Source: Hyphomicrobiaceae bacterium | GTDB taxonomy: Bacteria; Pseudomonadota; Alphaproteobacteria; Rhizobiales; Hyphomicrobiaceae | Length of the DNA stretch: 11,527 nucleotides | NCBI GenBank assembly: GCA_013214245.1 | Contig: JABSQE010000114.1 | Span: 1 to 11,527 of the forward strand | Direction: 5' to 3' | Part shown: piece after piece, positions 1 through 7,002 of the stretch | How positions within the stretch are numbered: position 1 is the first letter of the stretch | Layout: the number at the start of each line of letters is the position of its first letter | The notes under the pieces: generated by a model | Database searches by the model: none | Seen by the model: only the letters and a program-made list of their open reading frames with translations | Told to the model about the DNA's origin: nothing | Program-made: the position numbers and the translations under genes

Positions 1-573
1 ATGCTTGCTTACAGACGGTAAAAGCATTGATGGAGGTAAGTTTCCAGGCTCAGCAGAACTGCTTGTCGCAATAAATGCAGATGATGAGGAGGTTTGTATC
101 TCAAATTTAGTTGATCGCTGAGCTTCAGAGAATTTCCAGCTGCTATGTCCCTTATGGTCGATATGTAAATTGACTATCGGATTGTAAAGATTGACCTCTT
201 TTATAACAAAGTGGTTACTAAGTAATGGCAACAAGTCTACAAAGATTTGTAAGCGCTTAGCACGAAGCGTAGGCGTTCTGTCCATGCTTGGGTGTGATGA
301 TATAGCTATGTTAGGTAGAACTATACCAATTTCTGGATAAAATGTAAGATACGGCTTACCAGTGACTATCAAATCTCGTCCAGTTTGAGTTTTGACTTCC
401 CGTATCAACTTAGTAAGAACTACCTCAGCTGGATCGAGAATAAATATGAATGCAGCAAAAATTACGGGAATAGATAAAACGCTTGTTGCTAACGTTATTA
501 AAACTTTACTTAGTCTTAGCTTAGTTGTTTTTTTGCGTAAAAGTTGGGGTTTGAAAATTTGATTTTTGGTCAT
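1..573 (-). CDS. AsmA-family protein, N-terminal part (cut by window edge)
   Basis: This reading frame starts with ATG at 573-571 and stays open for 191 codons to the window edge, so the C-terminus is missing. The start has an AAGG-containing ribosome site about 6 bases upstream. Residues 1-22 are basic, and residues 23-46 form one hydrophobic segment, giving an N-in membrane anchor. After it come features typical of AsmA proteins: a DPAE junction (48-51), TGRDLIVTGKPYLTFYPEIGIVLPNI (split around 65-89), LRAKRLQIFVDLLPLL (103-118) and the VNLYNPIVNLHIDHKG-x-SSW stretch (127-146). AsmA-like proteins are large, anchored in the inner membrane with a periplasmic beta-rich body, and are linked to outer-membrane assembly and lipid transport. 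Residues 160-180 are a Ser/Ala-rich low-complexity linker. The family assignment is from remembered sequence pattern. The exact orthologue (AsmA, YhjG or TamB-like short form) cannot be told from this fragment. Confidence 0.8.
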   Translation of the reverse strand, partial: MTKNQIFKPQLLRKKTTKLRLSKVLITLATSVLSIPVIFAAFIFILDPAEVVLTKLIREVKTQTGRDLIVTGKPYLTFYPEIGIVLPNIAISSHPSMDRTPTLRAKRLQIFVDLLPLLSNHFVIKEVNLYNPIVNLHIDHKGHSSWKFSEAQRSTKFEIQTSSSSAFIATSSSAEPGNLPPSMLLPSVSKH

Positions 574-1393
574 CAGCTGCCTTGGACATACAGAAAATTT
601 GTGCTTTTTCTACCCGAGTAGACAATGTCTTTTACTATAAAGAATTCGCAGGCGCATCGATAAAAGATTTTAAATAGTAGTTTAGATAGAAATTGGAATG
701 CTAAATGTTAATGTGTGATAATGTTACTTTAAGCGCAGCTAATGAAAAACTTTGAAAGCTATGCCATTATGCTAAAACGCTATTTCGATCTTTAGTATAA
801 TTAATCTTATAAATTTACAATGTATAGATTAGCTGCTTTATGTCATTTTAATTTGAAAAGATTGTGGAGTGCTGCAGCCTCAATGTTTTTTCATATTGCA
901 CGCATCACGTTGATATCAGCACACAATTCATATTTCTAACTTTAGTGCGTAACATAAAAGCTCAAAAATATGTGCTCAGCCTAAAGAATTTCTATATGTA
1001 TATATTCCCAAAGGTCTTAGGTGCCTTAAAGCGATTGACTTAAATGATATAAGCACTGCTCATACCAATTACATGCCTAATCTAGTACCTTCAGACCTTT
1101 AGCATAACTCGAATAGGTTTAACTGTTACTGTGCGCTGCGTGTCTTAAAAAAAAACTACAGACCTGGATAAAGAGACAAGCGAAGAATAAGAGACATGGC
1201 AATAAATTTATAATTTCAGGTCATCAGCTTTACACCGTGCATTTTGTCTTTGAAGAATAAGGTTGAAGGTGCATGACAACTAAAAATCAAGATCATTAGA
1301 TAAGCATTGGTGTGCTGCGGGTAAAGTTCTGGATATAAATTAGAAAAAACACTAAAAAAGTTGATACGAAACGCCGAAAGTATAATGTACGAT
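574..1393. other. Gene-free AT-rich spacer, about 820 bp
   Basis: This stretch lies upstream of the AsmA-family gene and downstream of the 265-residue repeat protein gene, both on the minus strand. I see no open frame with a ribosome site, no tRNA-like T-loop and no recognisable pseudogene. It contains a run of nine A at 1147-1155. The short minus-strand frame at 1216-1428 overlaps the end of the neighbouring gene and reads as an out-of-frame shadow. The stretch probably carries the promoter of the AsmA-family gene, but I cannot point to a clear -35/-10 pair. Confidence 0.6.
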
Positions 1394-2191
1394 TTATAAA
1401 TCCTTGTTTTCACCAAAACTAATCGCACCTTGCTTAATTAAGGCATATACTATAAAACGTTTCGCTATGTCGGATAAATCATGTGGTTCACCTTTAATAT
1501 TATTTTGCTTCATGACATCACGGAGCAATTCACATGCTTTAGCATCAGAAAAAATCTGATCTAATAAATGGTCCGGTATACAAGGTGTAGCAGGTTGCCG
1601 TGCCAGTGTTGCGATAGCTGCGAATGTTTCCTTAACTGTATCTCGTGAAACCTGACTTATTGGTTCATCAATACCTTGCGACTTAATACCTGCGCTAAGT
1701 ATTTTGCGCACCTCGTGGTTAGCGAGTGCAGCATTTAGCAATTCATCTGAAATCTGTACGGGTGAGATGCAATTAGTTTTTATCTGTTGAGCCTCGGATT
1801 GTTTAAGTTGGGTATTCAGGATTATGGTGGAGATCGCAGCCTTTATGGTGTCCGGTGAGGCAAGTTCAAGCGGATATTCACTGTTGCTGGCCTTAAGTTG
1901 ATTCTCTAGCGCTTTTCGCATCTCCTCATTGAGGAGAGCCTTCGCAACAACGTCATCACTTATATAGTCGCATGAAGTAAATGTTGCACCTAAGGCATCC
2001 TTTTTTGCGTCCAATAGTGATTTGCGATTATAGATGTCAGCTATGGCCGCTTTAAGCACATCAGGCGGTAGCTTTTCAGGTGAAATTGAGACTTTTTTTT
2101 CTCTCAAAAAATTTTTTATTTCACTAGAGAGTTCTGGATCGGATAAGACCTTATTAGTCTCAGCGTCTGAAATATCTTCTGGCTTTTTCAT
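1394..2191 (-). CDS. Unrecognised protein built of four tandem ~70-residue repeats
   Basis: A 265-residue protein that I do not recognise. It starts with ATG at 2191-2189 behind a modest AAGG site about 10 bases upstream and ends with TAA. It has no signal peptide and no membrane segment, and looks helical and cytoplasmic. The sequence is an internal four-fold repeat. Repeat 1 spans residues 7-53, repeat 2 77-123, repeat 3 147-193 and repeat 4 205-250. Each opens with I-[SP]-D followed by a leucine-rich helix with a [DN]-x-E-[LMV] turn, then about 35 residues later D-x-[IVL]-K and a second short helix. Repeats 1-3 align without gaps at an exact 70-residue spacing. Repeat 2 shares about 16 of 47 positions with repeat 1 and 17 of 47 with repeat 3. 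Cys74, Cys141 and Cys204 fall in the linkers just before repeats 2, 3 and 4. The open frame is intact in a region otherwise full of non-coding DNA, which suggests selection. Function unknown; a helical scaffold or binding protein is only a guess. Confidence 0.8.
   Translation of the reverse strand: MKKPEDISDAETNKVLSDPELSSEIKNFLREKKVSISPEKLPPDVLKAAIADIYNRKSLLDAKKDALGATFTSCDYISDDVVAKALLNEEMRKALENQLKASNSEYPLELASPDTIKAAISTIILNTQLKQSEAQQIKTNCISPVQISDELLNAALANHEVRKILSAGIKSQGIDEPISQVSRDTVKETFAAIATLARQPATPCIPDHLLDQIFSDAKACELLRDVMKQNNIKGEPHDLSDIAKRFIVYALIKQGAISFGENKDL
1442..1753 (-). repeat. Protein-level repeats 3 and 4 of the four-repeat protein
   Basis: Codons 147-193 (1613-1753) and 205-250 (1442-1579). 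Repeat 3 keeps the full I-S-D / N-x-E-V-R-K / D-T-V-K pattern. Repeat 4 is the most diverged: it begins I-P-D, needs a one-residue gap before D-I-A-K, and follows after only 58 residues instead of 70. Confidence 0.65.
1823..2173 (-). repeat. Protein-level repeats 1 and 2 of the four-repeat protein
   Basis: Codons 7-53 (2033-2173) and 77-123 (1823-1963). Both begin I-S-D and carry L at repeat position 10, E at 14, D at 38, K at 41 and I at 47. The copies have diverged at the DNA level, so this is an old duplication and not a recent tandem expansion. Confidence 0.75.
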
Positions 2192-2275
2192 TTTTTGTAA
2201 ACCTTAGTTCGGGCGTGGCAAAATCTCTTTTGCATAGTACGTTTTATTTTGAAATTTCATAACACGATAAGTTAA

Positions 2276-2281
2276 ATTATA
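2276..2281 (-). promoter_or_regulatory. Possible -10 box for the repeat-protein gene
   Basis: On the minus strand this reads TATAAT, about 85 bases ahead of the ATG at 2191. The hexamer 17 bases upstream (ATATTG at 2304-2299) is a poor -35. In AT-rich DNA a perfect TATAAT is weak evidence by itself. Confidence 0.25.
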
Positions 2282-2539
2282 GTACTAAAATCAAAGACCA
2301 ATATTATCGATTTGCTTGTTGCTAATTTATTAGAAGGCCGGTTCATTATCGCGTCCTTTAAAAGATCTCTCAATTCATTCGTATAAATTTTCTGAATGAG
2401 TTTGTTATTTTCTAAACACTTTAAAAAGACTTTGTCTGGCCAATTCCGTTATTCACTATTTCGCCCTACATGAGTGATCGTAGCTGCTTTCAATATGTGA
2501 AATAAAAATTATTTCGAAACACCTTAATTTTCATGCATT

Positions 2540-2617
2540 GCTAGATGAGCACTCGTACAGGAGTATTTATTGTTAGACGGGTATCGTAATCTCTAGTCTG
2601 ACTAGATACCATCTAGC
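2540..2617. repeat. Nested inverted repeat, possible structured RNA or cruciform
   Basis: GCTAGATG at 2540-2547 is perfectly complementary to CATCTAGC at 2610-2617. Inside lies a second stem, GGTATC (2580-2585) with GATACC (2605-2610), which itself encloses TAGT-CTG-ACTA (2594-2604). The two outer stems share base 2610, so they cannot both form completely. No cloverleaf fits, so it is not a normal tRNA. No T-run follows. Confidence 0.4.
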
Positions 2618-2740
2618 TTATTTGAAGAACTCCAACGTTACACAATAACCACTTGCACTTATGCCTGCTAATAACAGAAATGTTTCCCGCTAAATTTATA
2701 ATGTTTAAGGATCAAATTCCCACGAAGATATAGTAAAGAA

Positions 2741-2767
2741 AGATCAAAAAGATCAAAAAGATAAAAG
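2741..2767. repeat. Short tandem repeat, 9-bp unit, three copies
   Basis: The unit AGATCAAAA occurs at 2741-2749 and 2750-2758, followed by the variant AGATAAAAG at 2759-2767. It lies in a non-coding purine-rich stretch. No function is evident. Confidence 0.7.
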
Positions 2768-3054
2768 AAACAGACAGACTTAATAATAAAACTTTTTACA
2801 ATTCTGCGCCTGATCTAACGATATTCGTGCTTAAAACACAATTGCGTAGTCAGAGCTGTAAGCATAACAAAAGAAGCAAACGAGCTGGCTTTTGTTCACA
2901 ATATTGAATAAAATAAAATTACAATTTTTAGGCTTTGCTTGGTGTGCTGCGATATGGCCCGATTGCATTTAGAGTTTGCTCTAAATAACAAAGTCTTAAC
3001 ATGTAAATTTAGCATGGGCGGAGAGAAGCTAACCTAAAAAACTATTTAAGCAGC

Positions 3055-3080
3055 TTTAAATAATTGAAAGCTTATTTAAA
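3055..3080. repeat. AT-only 9-bp inverted repeat upstream of the ilvD-type gene
   Basis: TTTAAATAA at 3055-3063 pairs perfectly with TTATTTAAA at 3072-3080 across an 8-base loop. It sits about 130 bases before the start codon and about 85 bases before the candidate -10 box. It could be an operator, but an all-A/T stem of this length is not rare in such DNA. Confidence 0.4.
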
Positions 3081-3164
3081 TCTAATCGGAGAAAAAACTG
3101 TGGTGTTGTGAATGTAATGTTTTCCTGCTGTTTTTAACTCAAAGTTTCAAAAAGCCCTCGAAGC

Positions 3165-3170
3165 TATAAT
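3165..3170 (+). promoter_or_regulatory. Candidate -10 box of the ilvD-type gene
   Basis: A perfect TATAAT lies 38 bases before the TTG start codon, giving a predicted leader of about 30 bases. No good -35 is seen at 17 bases spacing (AAGTTT at 3142-3147). Confidence 0.4.
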
Positions 3171-3193
3171 TCCCATTTATATAAAAAAATTTT

Positions 3194-3211
3194 AAGGAGA
3201 ATATAATTTTG
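3194..3211 (+). promoter_or_regulatory. Ribosome binding site and TTG start of the ilvD-type gene
   Basis: A strong Shine-Dalgarno sequence, AAGGAGA at 3194-3200, lies 8 bases before TTG at 3209-3211. This decides the start even though TTG is a rare initiation codon. The next in-frame ATG is at codon 19, inside conserved sequence. Confidence 0.8.
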
Positions 3212-5074
3212 TCAAAAAAACAAACCGTACTGACTGATAATCATCCAGGTCGTAACGCTCAGATGTATGGTATAGCGCGGGCTTTAGAAACAGATCTGAA
3301 CCTAATCCATGCACCTGCAGTGGGTGTTGTCGGCAACAAAGGAGACAGCCAGTGCTACGTAGGCGTCCCAGCTAAAGTTGAGGCTATTCAAGCTCGTTTG
3401 CGAGAGCGTATCGGTCTTGGAGAGAAGAAATTGCGCTATCGTCTAGTACAACCGGAATATACGATTGCCACTTCGGATGGCATTCGCAATGGAACACGCG
3501 AGATGCGCTATTCTTTGATTGGTCGCGAGGTGACGCAAGATAGCGTTTGTGAACACGTTAGTGCTAGCTGTTTGGAGGGTACTATAGCCGTAGTTGCGTG
3601 TGACAAACCGCCTGTTGGTACAATATGCGCTCTTTTGGAGCATAATCGTCCCTCGATTGTCATGTCTGATGGGCCTATACATCCCGGTTTCGATGAGGTT
3701 AGCGGAGAGGTTTTGGATATAGTATCTGCTTATCAAGCAGCAGGCCATAAAGATAGCGCTTACAAAACACGCATTGCACGTAAAGCTTGTCCTGGCTATG
3801 GCAGTTGCGGAGGGATGTTTACATATAATACCATGCAGATATTCATTGCCATGATAGGGATGCAGCCATTACATATGGTCTCACCATCCTCGGATGACCC
3901 TGTTCGCCTGGAGAAATTTCCAGATGAATTAATAAACCATCTTGATTTCATGATTCGTTTCAACCTGCTTCCACGCGATATAGTAAACGGGGACTCTATT
4001 CGCAATGCTGTTATTACAGCTATGGCAATTGGTGGCTCAACTAATGTAGTGCTGCATGCACCTGAAATTGCAAGGGCTGCTGGTTTTTCTGGTTTTTGGC
4101 AAGATATCATGACGCCTAAAGAGTTTAATCATCTGTCTAGCACTGTGGTGCCAGTTCTTACTGATGCGCGTCCGTATGGTAAATATTCAATGGTTGACAT
4201 CGATAAAGTCGGTGGCGTCCAAGTTATTGCAAAAGAGCTTCTGAATGCTCGCCTCATAAATGGCGAAGTCATAACCTGTACAGGAGAGACGCTATCAGAA
4301 CAAATTAAACGCTTAGAGCCTCTTATGCCGGATGGCAAAGTTATTTATGCGGTTAAAAGTCCCTTTAAGGATAGTGGTGGACTGCGTTTGCTCTCTGGTA
4401 ATCTCTCACCTGACTTTAGTGCAGTTCTTAAATTAGCTGGTGTTGAGGGGGGCTTGCAAGATAATATCTTTAAAGGTAACGCTCGCACTTTTGATGGCGA
4501 GAAATGTTTGTTAAAGACGCTAGAACATGCTCCTGAAAAATTCAAAGATAAAGATGTTGTCATAGTGCGTTATGAAGGCCCCAGTGGCGCACCTGGCATG
4601 CCAGAGATGCTTGATTCAACATCACGTATTACGTCTTTATGTCGTGAGCGTGGTATTACTGTTGCTTTGATGACGGACGCCCGATTTTCTGGAGGCTCTG
4701 TTGGCCTAGTTATTGGGCATGTTGGCCCTGAAGCAGCATTGGGTGGACCTATTGCTTTTGTGGAAGATGACGATGAGATCGTGATTGATCTGAATACAAA
4801 CGAGATAAATTGCCCCGCATTAACAGATAATAGTGTAATGGAAGTCAGGCGAGCTGCTTGGCAAAAAGCGGTTGACGATAATGGTGGTATTCACCCTGGT
4901 TGTGGTCTAGCAGGAACACGCCTTTTGAACTCTATGCGCGAATCCGCTGTGCCCGCAGCTTATGGTAGCGGCATTCATCCAGGGCGCAAACTTTGGATTA
5001 GTGAACCACGTCAGCCAAAGTTATCTGGTTTCAACCCAATAAATATATGGCGCAAAGAAAGTGCAGATTTCTGA
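3209..5074 (+). CDS. ilvD: IlvD/Edd-family dehydratase, probable dihydroxy-acid dehydratase
   Basis: A 621-residue protein of the IlvD/Edd dehydratase family. Dihydroxy-acid dehydratase removes water from 2,3-dihydroxy-3-methyl acids to give the 2-keto acids of valine, leucine and isoleucine, in the cytoplasm. All three cluster cysteines expected of the [2Fe-2S] enzyme are present: Cys49 (DSQC), Cys131 in CDK (131-133), and Cys200 in GSCGGMFTYNTM. Also present are SDG-x-x-x-GT-x-x-MRYSL-x-x-REV (89-108), GGSTN (275-279), YEGPSGAPGMPEML (455-468) and TDARFSGG (489-496) with the catalytic serine at 494. The length is at the long end for IlvD. Some positions differ from textbook IlvD: CDKPPVG replaces the usual CDKxxPG and TDARFSGG replaces TDGRFSGG. 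It may therefore belong to a separate subfamily, and a sugar-acid dehydratase role is not excluded. Known Edd motifs do not match. It is a single-gene unit flanked by 1-kb spacers, with a TTG start and a strong ribosome site. Confidence 0.85.
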   Translation: MSKKQTVLTDNHPGRNAQMYGIARALETDLNLIHAPAVGVVGNKGDSQCYVGVPAKVEAIQARLRERIGLGEKKLRYRLVQPEYTIATSDGIRNGTREMRYSLIGREVTQDSVCEHVSASCLEGTIAVVACDKPPVGTICALLEHNRPSIVMSDGPIHPGFDEVSGEVLDIVSAYQAAGHKDSAYKTRIARKACPGYGSCGGMFTYNTMQIFIAMIGMQPLHMVSPSSDDPVRLEKFPDELINHLDFMIRFNLLPRDIVNGDSIRNAVITAMAIGGSTNVVLHAPEIARAAGFSGFWQDIMTPKEFNHLSSTVVPVLTDARPYGKYSMVDIDKVGGVQVIAKELLNARLINGEVITCTGETLSEQIKRLEPLMPDGKVIYAVKSPFKDSGGLRLLSGNLSPDFSAVLKLAGVEGGLQDNIFKGNARTFDGEKCLLKTLEHAPEKFKDKDVVIVRYEGPSGAPGMPEMLDSTSRITSLCRERGITVALMTDARFSGGSVGLVIGHVGPEAALGGPIAFVEDDDEIVIDLNTNEINCPALTDNSVMEVRRAAWQKAVDDNGGIHPGCGLAGTRLLNSMRESAVPAAYGSGIHPGRKLWISEPRQPKLSGFNPINIWRKESADF

Positions 5075-5093
5075 AAAAAGACGCAATAAGCTA

Positions 5094-5106
5094 TCACCTT
5101 AGGTGA
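5094..5106. repeat. Small hairpin just after the ilvD-type gene
   Basis: TCACC-TTA-GGTGA forms a 5-bp stem with a 3-base loop, 20 bases after the stop codon. No T-run follows, so it is not a classical terminator, but it could cap the 3' end of the transcript. Confidence 0.4.
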
Positions 5107-5140
5107 ATTCTTGAGATGGAACATAAGTAAATGCCTCTTA

Positions 5141-5192
5141 AGGCCTGCACCGTCTCATCTGCGGTCCGGCCTAATGCATCTCTTTAGTTTTT
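5141..5192 (+). terminator. Possible terminator or structured 3' end of the ilvD-type transcript
   Basis: AGGCC (5141-5145) pairs with GGCCT (5168-5172), and ACCG (5149-5152) with CGGT (5162-5165), leaving a 9-base loop. This makes a GC-rich two-part stem in AT-rich surroundings. A T-rich tract, TCTTTAGTTTTT, follows at 5181-5192, but about 8 bases separate it from the stem, so it departs from the standard Rho-independent form. It lies about 70 bases after the stop codon. It could equally be a relic of other GC-richer sequence. Confidence 0.35.
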
Positions 5193-5210
5193 GTGTCATG
5201 TTTAATTTTA

Positions 5211-5226
5211 CTCTTATGCATAAGAG
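5211..5226. repeat. Perfect 16-bp palindrome
   Basis: CTCTTATG is directly followed by its reverse complement CATAAGAG, with no spacer. The symmetry continues for three more bases (ACT/AGT) if one extra A on the right is skipped. This is the shape of a dimeric protein binding site or cruciform, but it sits between two convergent genes where no promoter is expected. Confidence 0.6.
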
Positions 5227-6203
5227 AAGTCTGACCTATAGCTGAGTAGCAATAGATTAAAAAGGAAAAACATACGATTGAAACTATATTAAATCAAGCT
5301 CCCCATAGAATGGAGTAGGCGATTATTAAAATTTGGTTTATTAGAAATAAAGCTTTACTTTCAGTAGAGCTATCACACATCTTAAGTTTAGTGTTGCGGC
5401 TCATATATTATAATCACAATATTGAAAGCTAGTGGTCAGATAGGCTAAAGTTGTTTTTCACAATTTTTCACGATCAGCTATATAAGCTTAAGGGCACAAT
5501 TTTATTTAGTCCAGGTTTAGTACATGCTATTACACATTGTAGAGATATTTTTTAACAGGACAGTTTGTAAGCAAGATTGTCATAGAAATTTATACAGTAG
5601 TTGTGAGCCGCTTAATTTTCGGGTTTAACGGGTACGAGTTATTACCTTTTACTTTACTTTGAGACATGATTTTGCTTCTTTCCAATGAAACTTTAGGTTG
5701 TATATTACATTACATAAAAAGCATAAAAGTTCGCATATATAGTTTACAGCATTCTGTGTATGTGGTTTGAATAGACAATTCACTACAACAGATCAGTCTA
5801 GCCGGGTAAGACACAAAAAGCTCGACAGCGCTTATTCTAGTCACAATTATATGAACGATAACTGATTGCTAAGGCGGGGCAAAAATCTTTGAGATTTCGT
5901 TCGTACTTAATTTTTCAAGTGCCTATCGTAACTGATAAAAATTGTTAGTGTTCTTAATTATGTTGGTCAAGTTACAACTTTTTTTACTAATATACCATGT
6001 AAGGATATACTTTTAATAAAGTACTATAATTAAGCGTGCAATTTTCTACATACTTATTTGTGGAAATTCTTCATATACTGCACTTCGAGTAAAAATGACG
6101 TGCTTCTAGTTTTGTTTTAATCACACCAGATTTAATCGTGACTCCAGACATTCCAATATTTTCATTCGAAAAGCCGATTGTGAGTAGACCCGAAAGTTCA
6201 CTT

Positions 6204-6818
6204 TTACGTTAACTCTTGGAATTTTTGTAAAAATTTTTTTTGGGCCATTGTTGTTGAGCAGGCTTCTAATTTTGTGAGCAATTTGGTTATTGCCAGCGGA
6301 ACATAATCCGGCAGTTTGAAGATTCGCCTCGCCTCCAGTGTTGAAAAACCCGCTAAACATGTTGCTTCATAAAATGCAGTAATATTATCGGCTTTTTTTA
6401 TCAGGTTGCCAACCTCATTAGAGGGATGTTTTGGTAGCTTAAAACGAATATGTATCGCACTAAGCAAGCGTATCTCGATCGATTTGTAATCACTTCCGAG
6501 GGCAGCTTTAAATGGACTGATCAGATCGCCAATAACATATTCTGCAGCGTCGTGAAGAAGTGCCACCAAGCACGCCTGTTTCGAAGCAGCAGGCTCAAGT
6601 ATTGAAAAAACTTCTTCCACAATAACACTATGTTGGGCAACAGATAAAGGATATTCACCAACTGTTTGTCCATTCCATCTGGAAAGCCTAGCAAGACCAT
6701 ATGCAATATCGTTGATTTCTATATCAGTAGGATTTGGGTTCAACAGATCTAATCTGCGCCCAGAAAGCATGCGTTGCCAGGCACGAGGATGATCTTTGGA
6801 TTGAATTGGCAGTTTCAT
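6204..6818 (-). CDS. HD-domain metal-dependent phosphohydrolase
   Basis: A 204-residue HD-superfamily hydrolase of the YfbR-like or phage-like small type. The metal-binding pattern is complete: His63 (SVAQHS), His89-Asp90 in ALLHDAAEYVIGD (86-98) and Asp144 in KKADN (141-145). The N-terminus RAWQRMLSGRRLDLLNP (12-28), followed by DIEINDIAYGLARLSRWNGQT, is characteristic of alphaproteobacterial members. Such enzymes hydrolyse phosphate esters, often of nucleotides; the substrate here cannot be deduced. The start is placed at ATG 6818-6816 because AAAAGGA (6834-6828) lies 9 bases upstream and family members begin here. The frame stays open to an ATG at 6902, but the extra 28 residues look non-native. 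It follows ygfZ on the same strand after a gap of 184 bases, so the two may be cotranscribed. Family calling is firm, specific function is not. Confidence 0.85.
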   Translation of the reverse strand: MKLPIQSKDHPRAWQRMLSGRRLDLLNPNPTDIEINDIAYGLARLSRWNGQTVGEYPLSVAQHSVIVEEVFSILEPAASKQACLVALLHDAAEYVIGDLISPFKAALGSDYKSIEIRLLSAIHIRFKLPKHPSNEVGNLIKKADNITAFYEATCLAGFSTLEARRIFKLPDYVPLAITKLLTKLEACSTTMAQKKFLQKFQELT

Positions 6819-6827
6819 AAAAGAATA

Positions 6828-6834
6828 TCCTTTT
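6828..6834 (-). promoter_or_regulatory. Ribosome binding site fixing the HD hydrolase start
   Basis: On the minus strand this reads AAAAGGA, 9 bases before the ATG at 6818. It supports the internal start over the upstream ATG at 6902, which has only AAGG at 4 bases spacing. Confidence 0.7.
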
Positions 6835-7002
6835 AGGAAAAGTAGGATACCCTTCGCAGAAATCAGGTTCCTAAGTTTTGAGAGTGCACAATAAAACGGC
6901 ATCGAACCTTAATCTTTTGCGTGGGTTCGTCAACAGCTCTAATGGCTTTTGTTCTTGACTTATATGTGCTGGCTTGATGGCAGTATACTTGCACCGATGA
7001 AA

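Larger units (their letters stand above)
2192..3208. other. Gene-free divergent spacer, about 1 kb
   Basis: The spacer separates the minus-strand repeat-protein gene from the plus-strand ilvD-type gene, so it must hold both promoters. No frame of useful length, no tRNA and no recognisable gene remnant was found. It contains a nested inverted repeat at 2540-2617, a short tandem repeat at 2741-2767 and an AT-only inverted repeat at 3055-3080, each listed separately. Confidence 0.6.
5075..6203. other. Gene-free AT-rich spacer, about 1.1 kb
   Basis: The spacer lies between the 3' ends of the ilvD-type gene (plus) and the HD hydrolase gene (minus), so it is a convergent intergenic region. No open frame with a ribosome site, no tRNA and no clear pseudogene was recognised. 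The first 150 bases contain GC-richer hairpins and a perfect palindrome (listed separately). A small hairpin AAATCT-TTG-AGATTT lies at 5883-5897. The rest is AT-rich and featureless to me. A convergent spacer this long has no obvious need for promoters, which fits decayed former genes. Confidence 0.6.

Noticed and set aside
568..1229. An 11-base repeat GGTCATCAGCT at 568-578 (AsmA-type gene start) and 1219-1229.
   Set aside because: Similarity stops outside the 11 bases, so a duplicated gene start is not supported.
1216..1428. A 70-codon minus-strand frame overlapping the 3' end of the repeat-protein gene.
   Set aside because: It begins inside the real gene in another frame, has no ribosome site, and its translation looks like random AT-rich sequence.
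1307..2951. A 13-base direct repeat TTGGTGTGCTGCG at 1307-1319 and 2939-2951.
   Set aside because: There are two isolated copies with no shared flanks, target-site features or recombinase gene, so it may be chance. A genome-wide count of this word would decide.
3443..4563. Several minus-strand frames of 69 to 104 codons opposite the ilvD-type gene.
   Set aside because: They lie wholly antisense to a strongly conserved gene and show no family features.
6121..6360. A 79-codon minus-strand frame across the end of the HD hydrolase gene.
   Set aside because: It is an out-of-frame shadow. The HD hydrolase ends at a normal family length, so a frameshifted extension is not needed.
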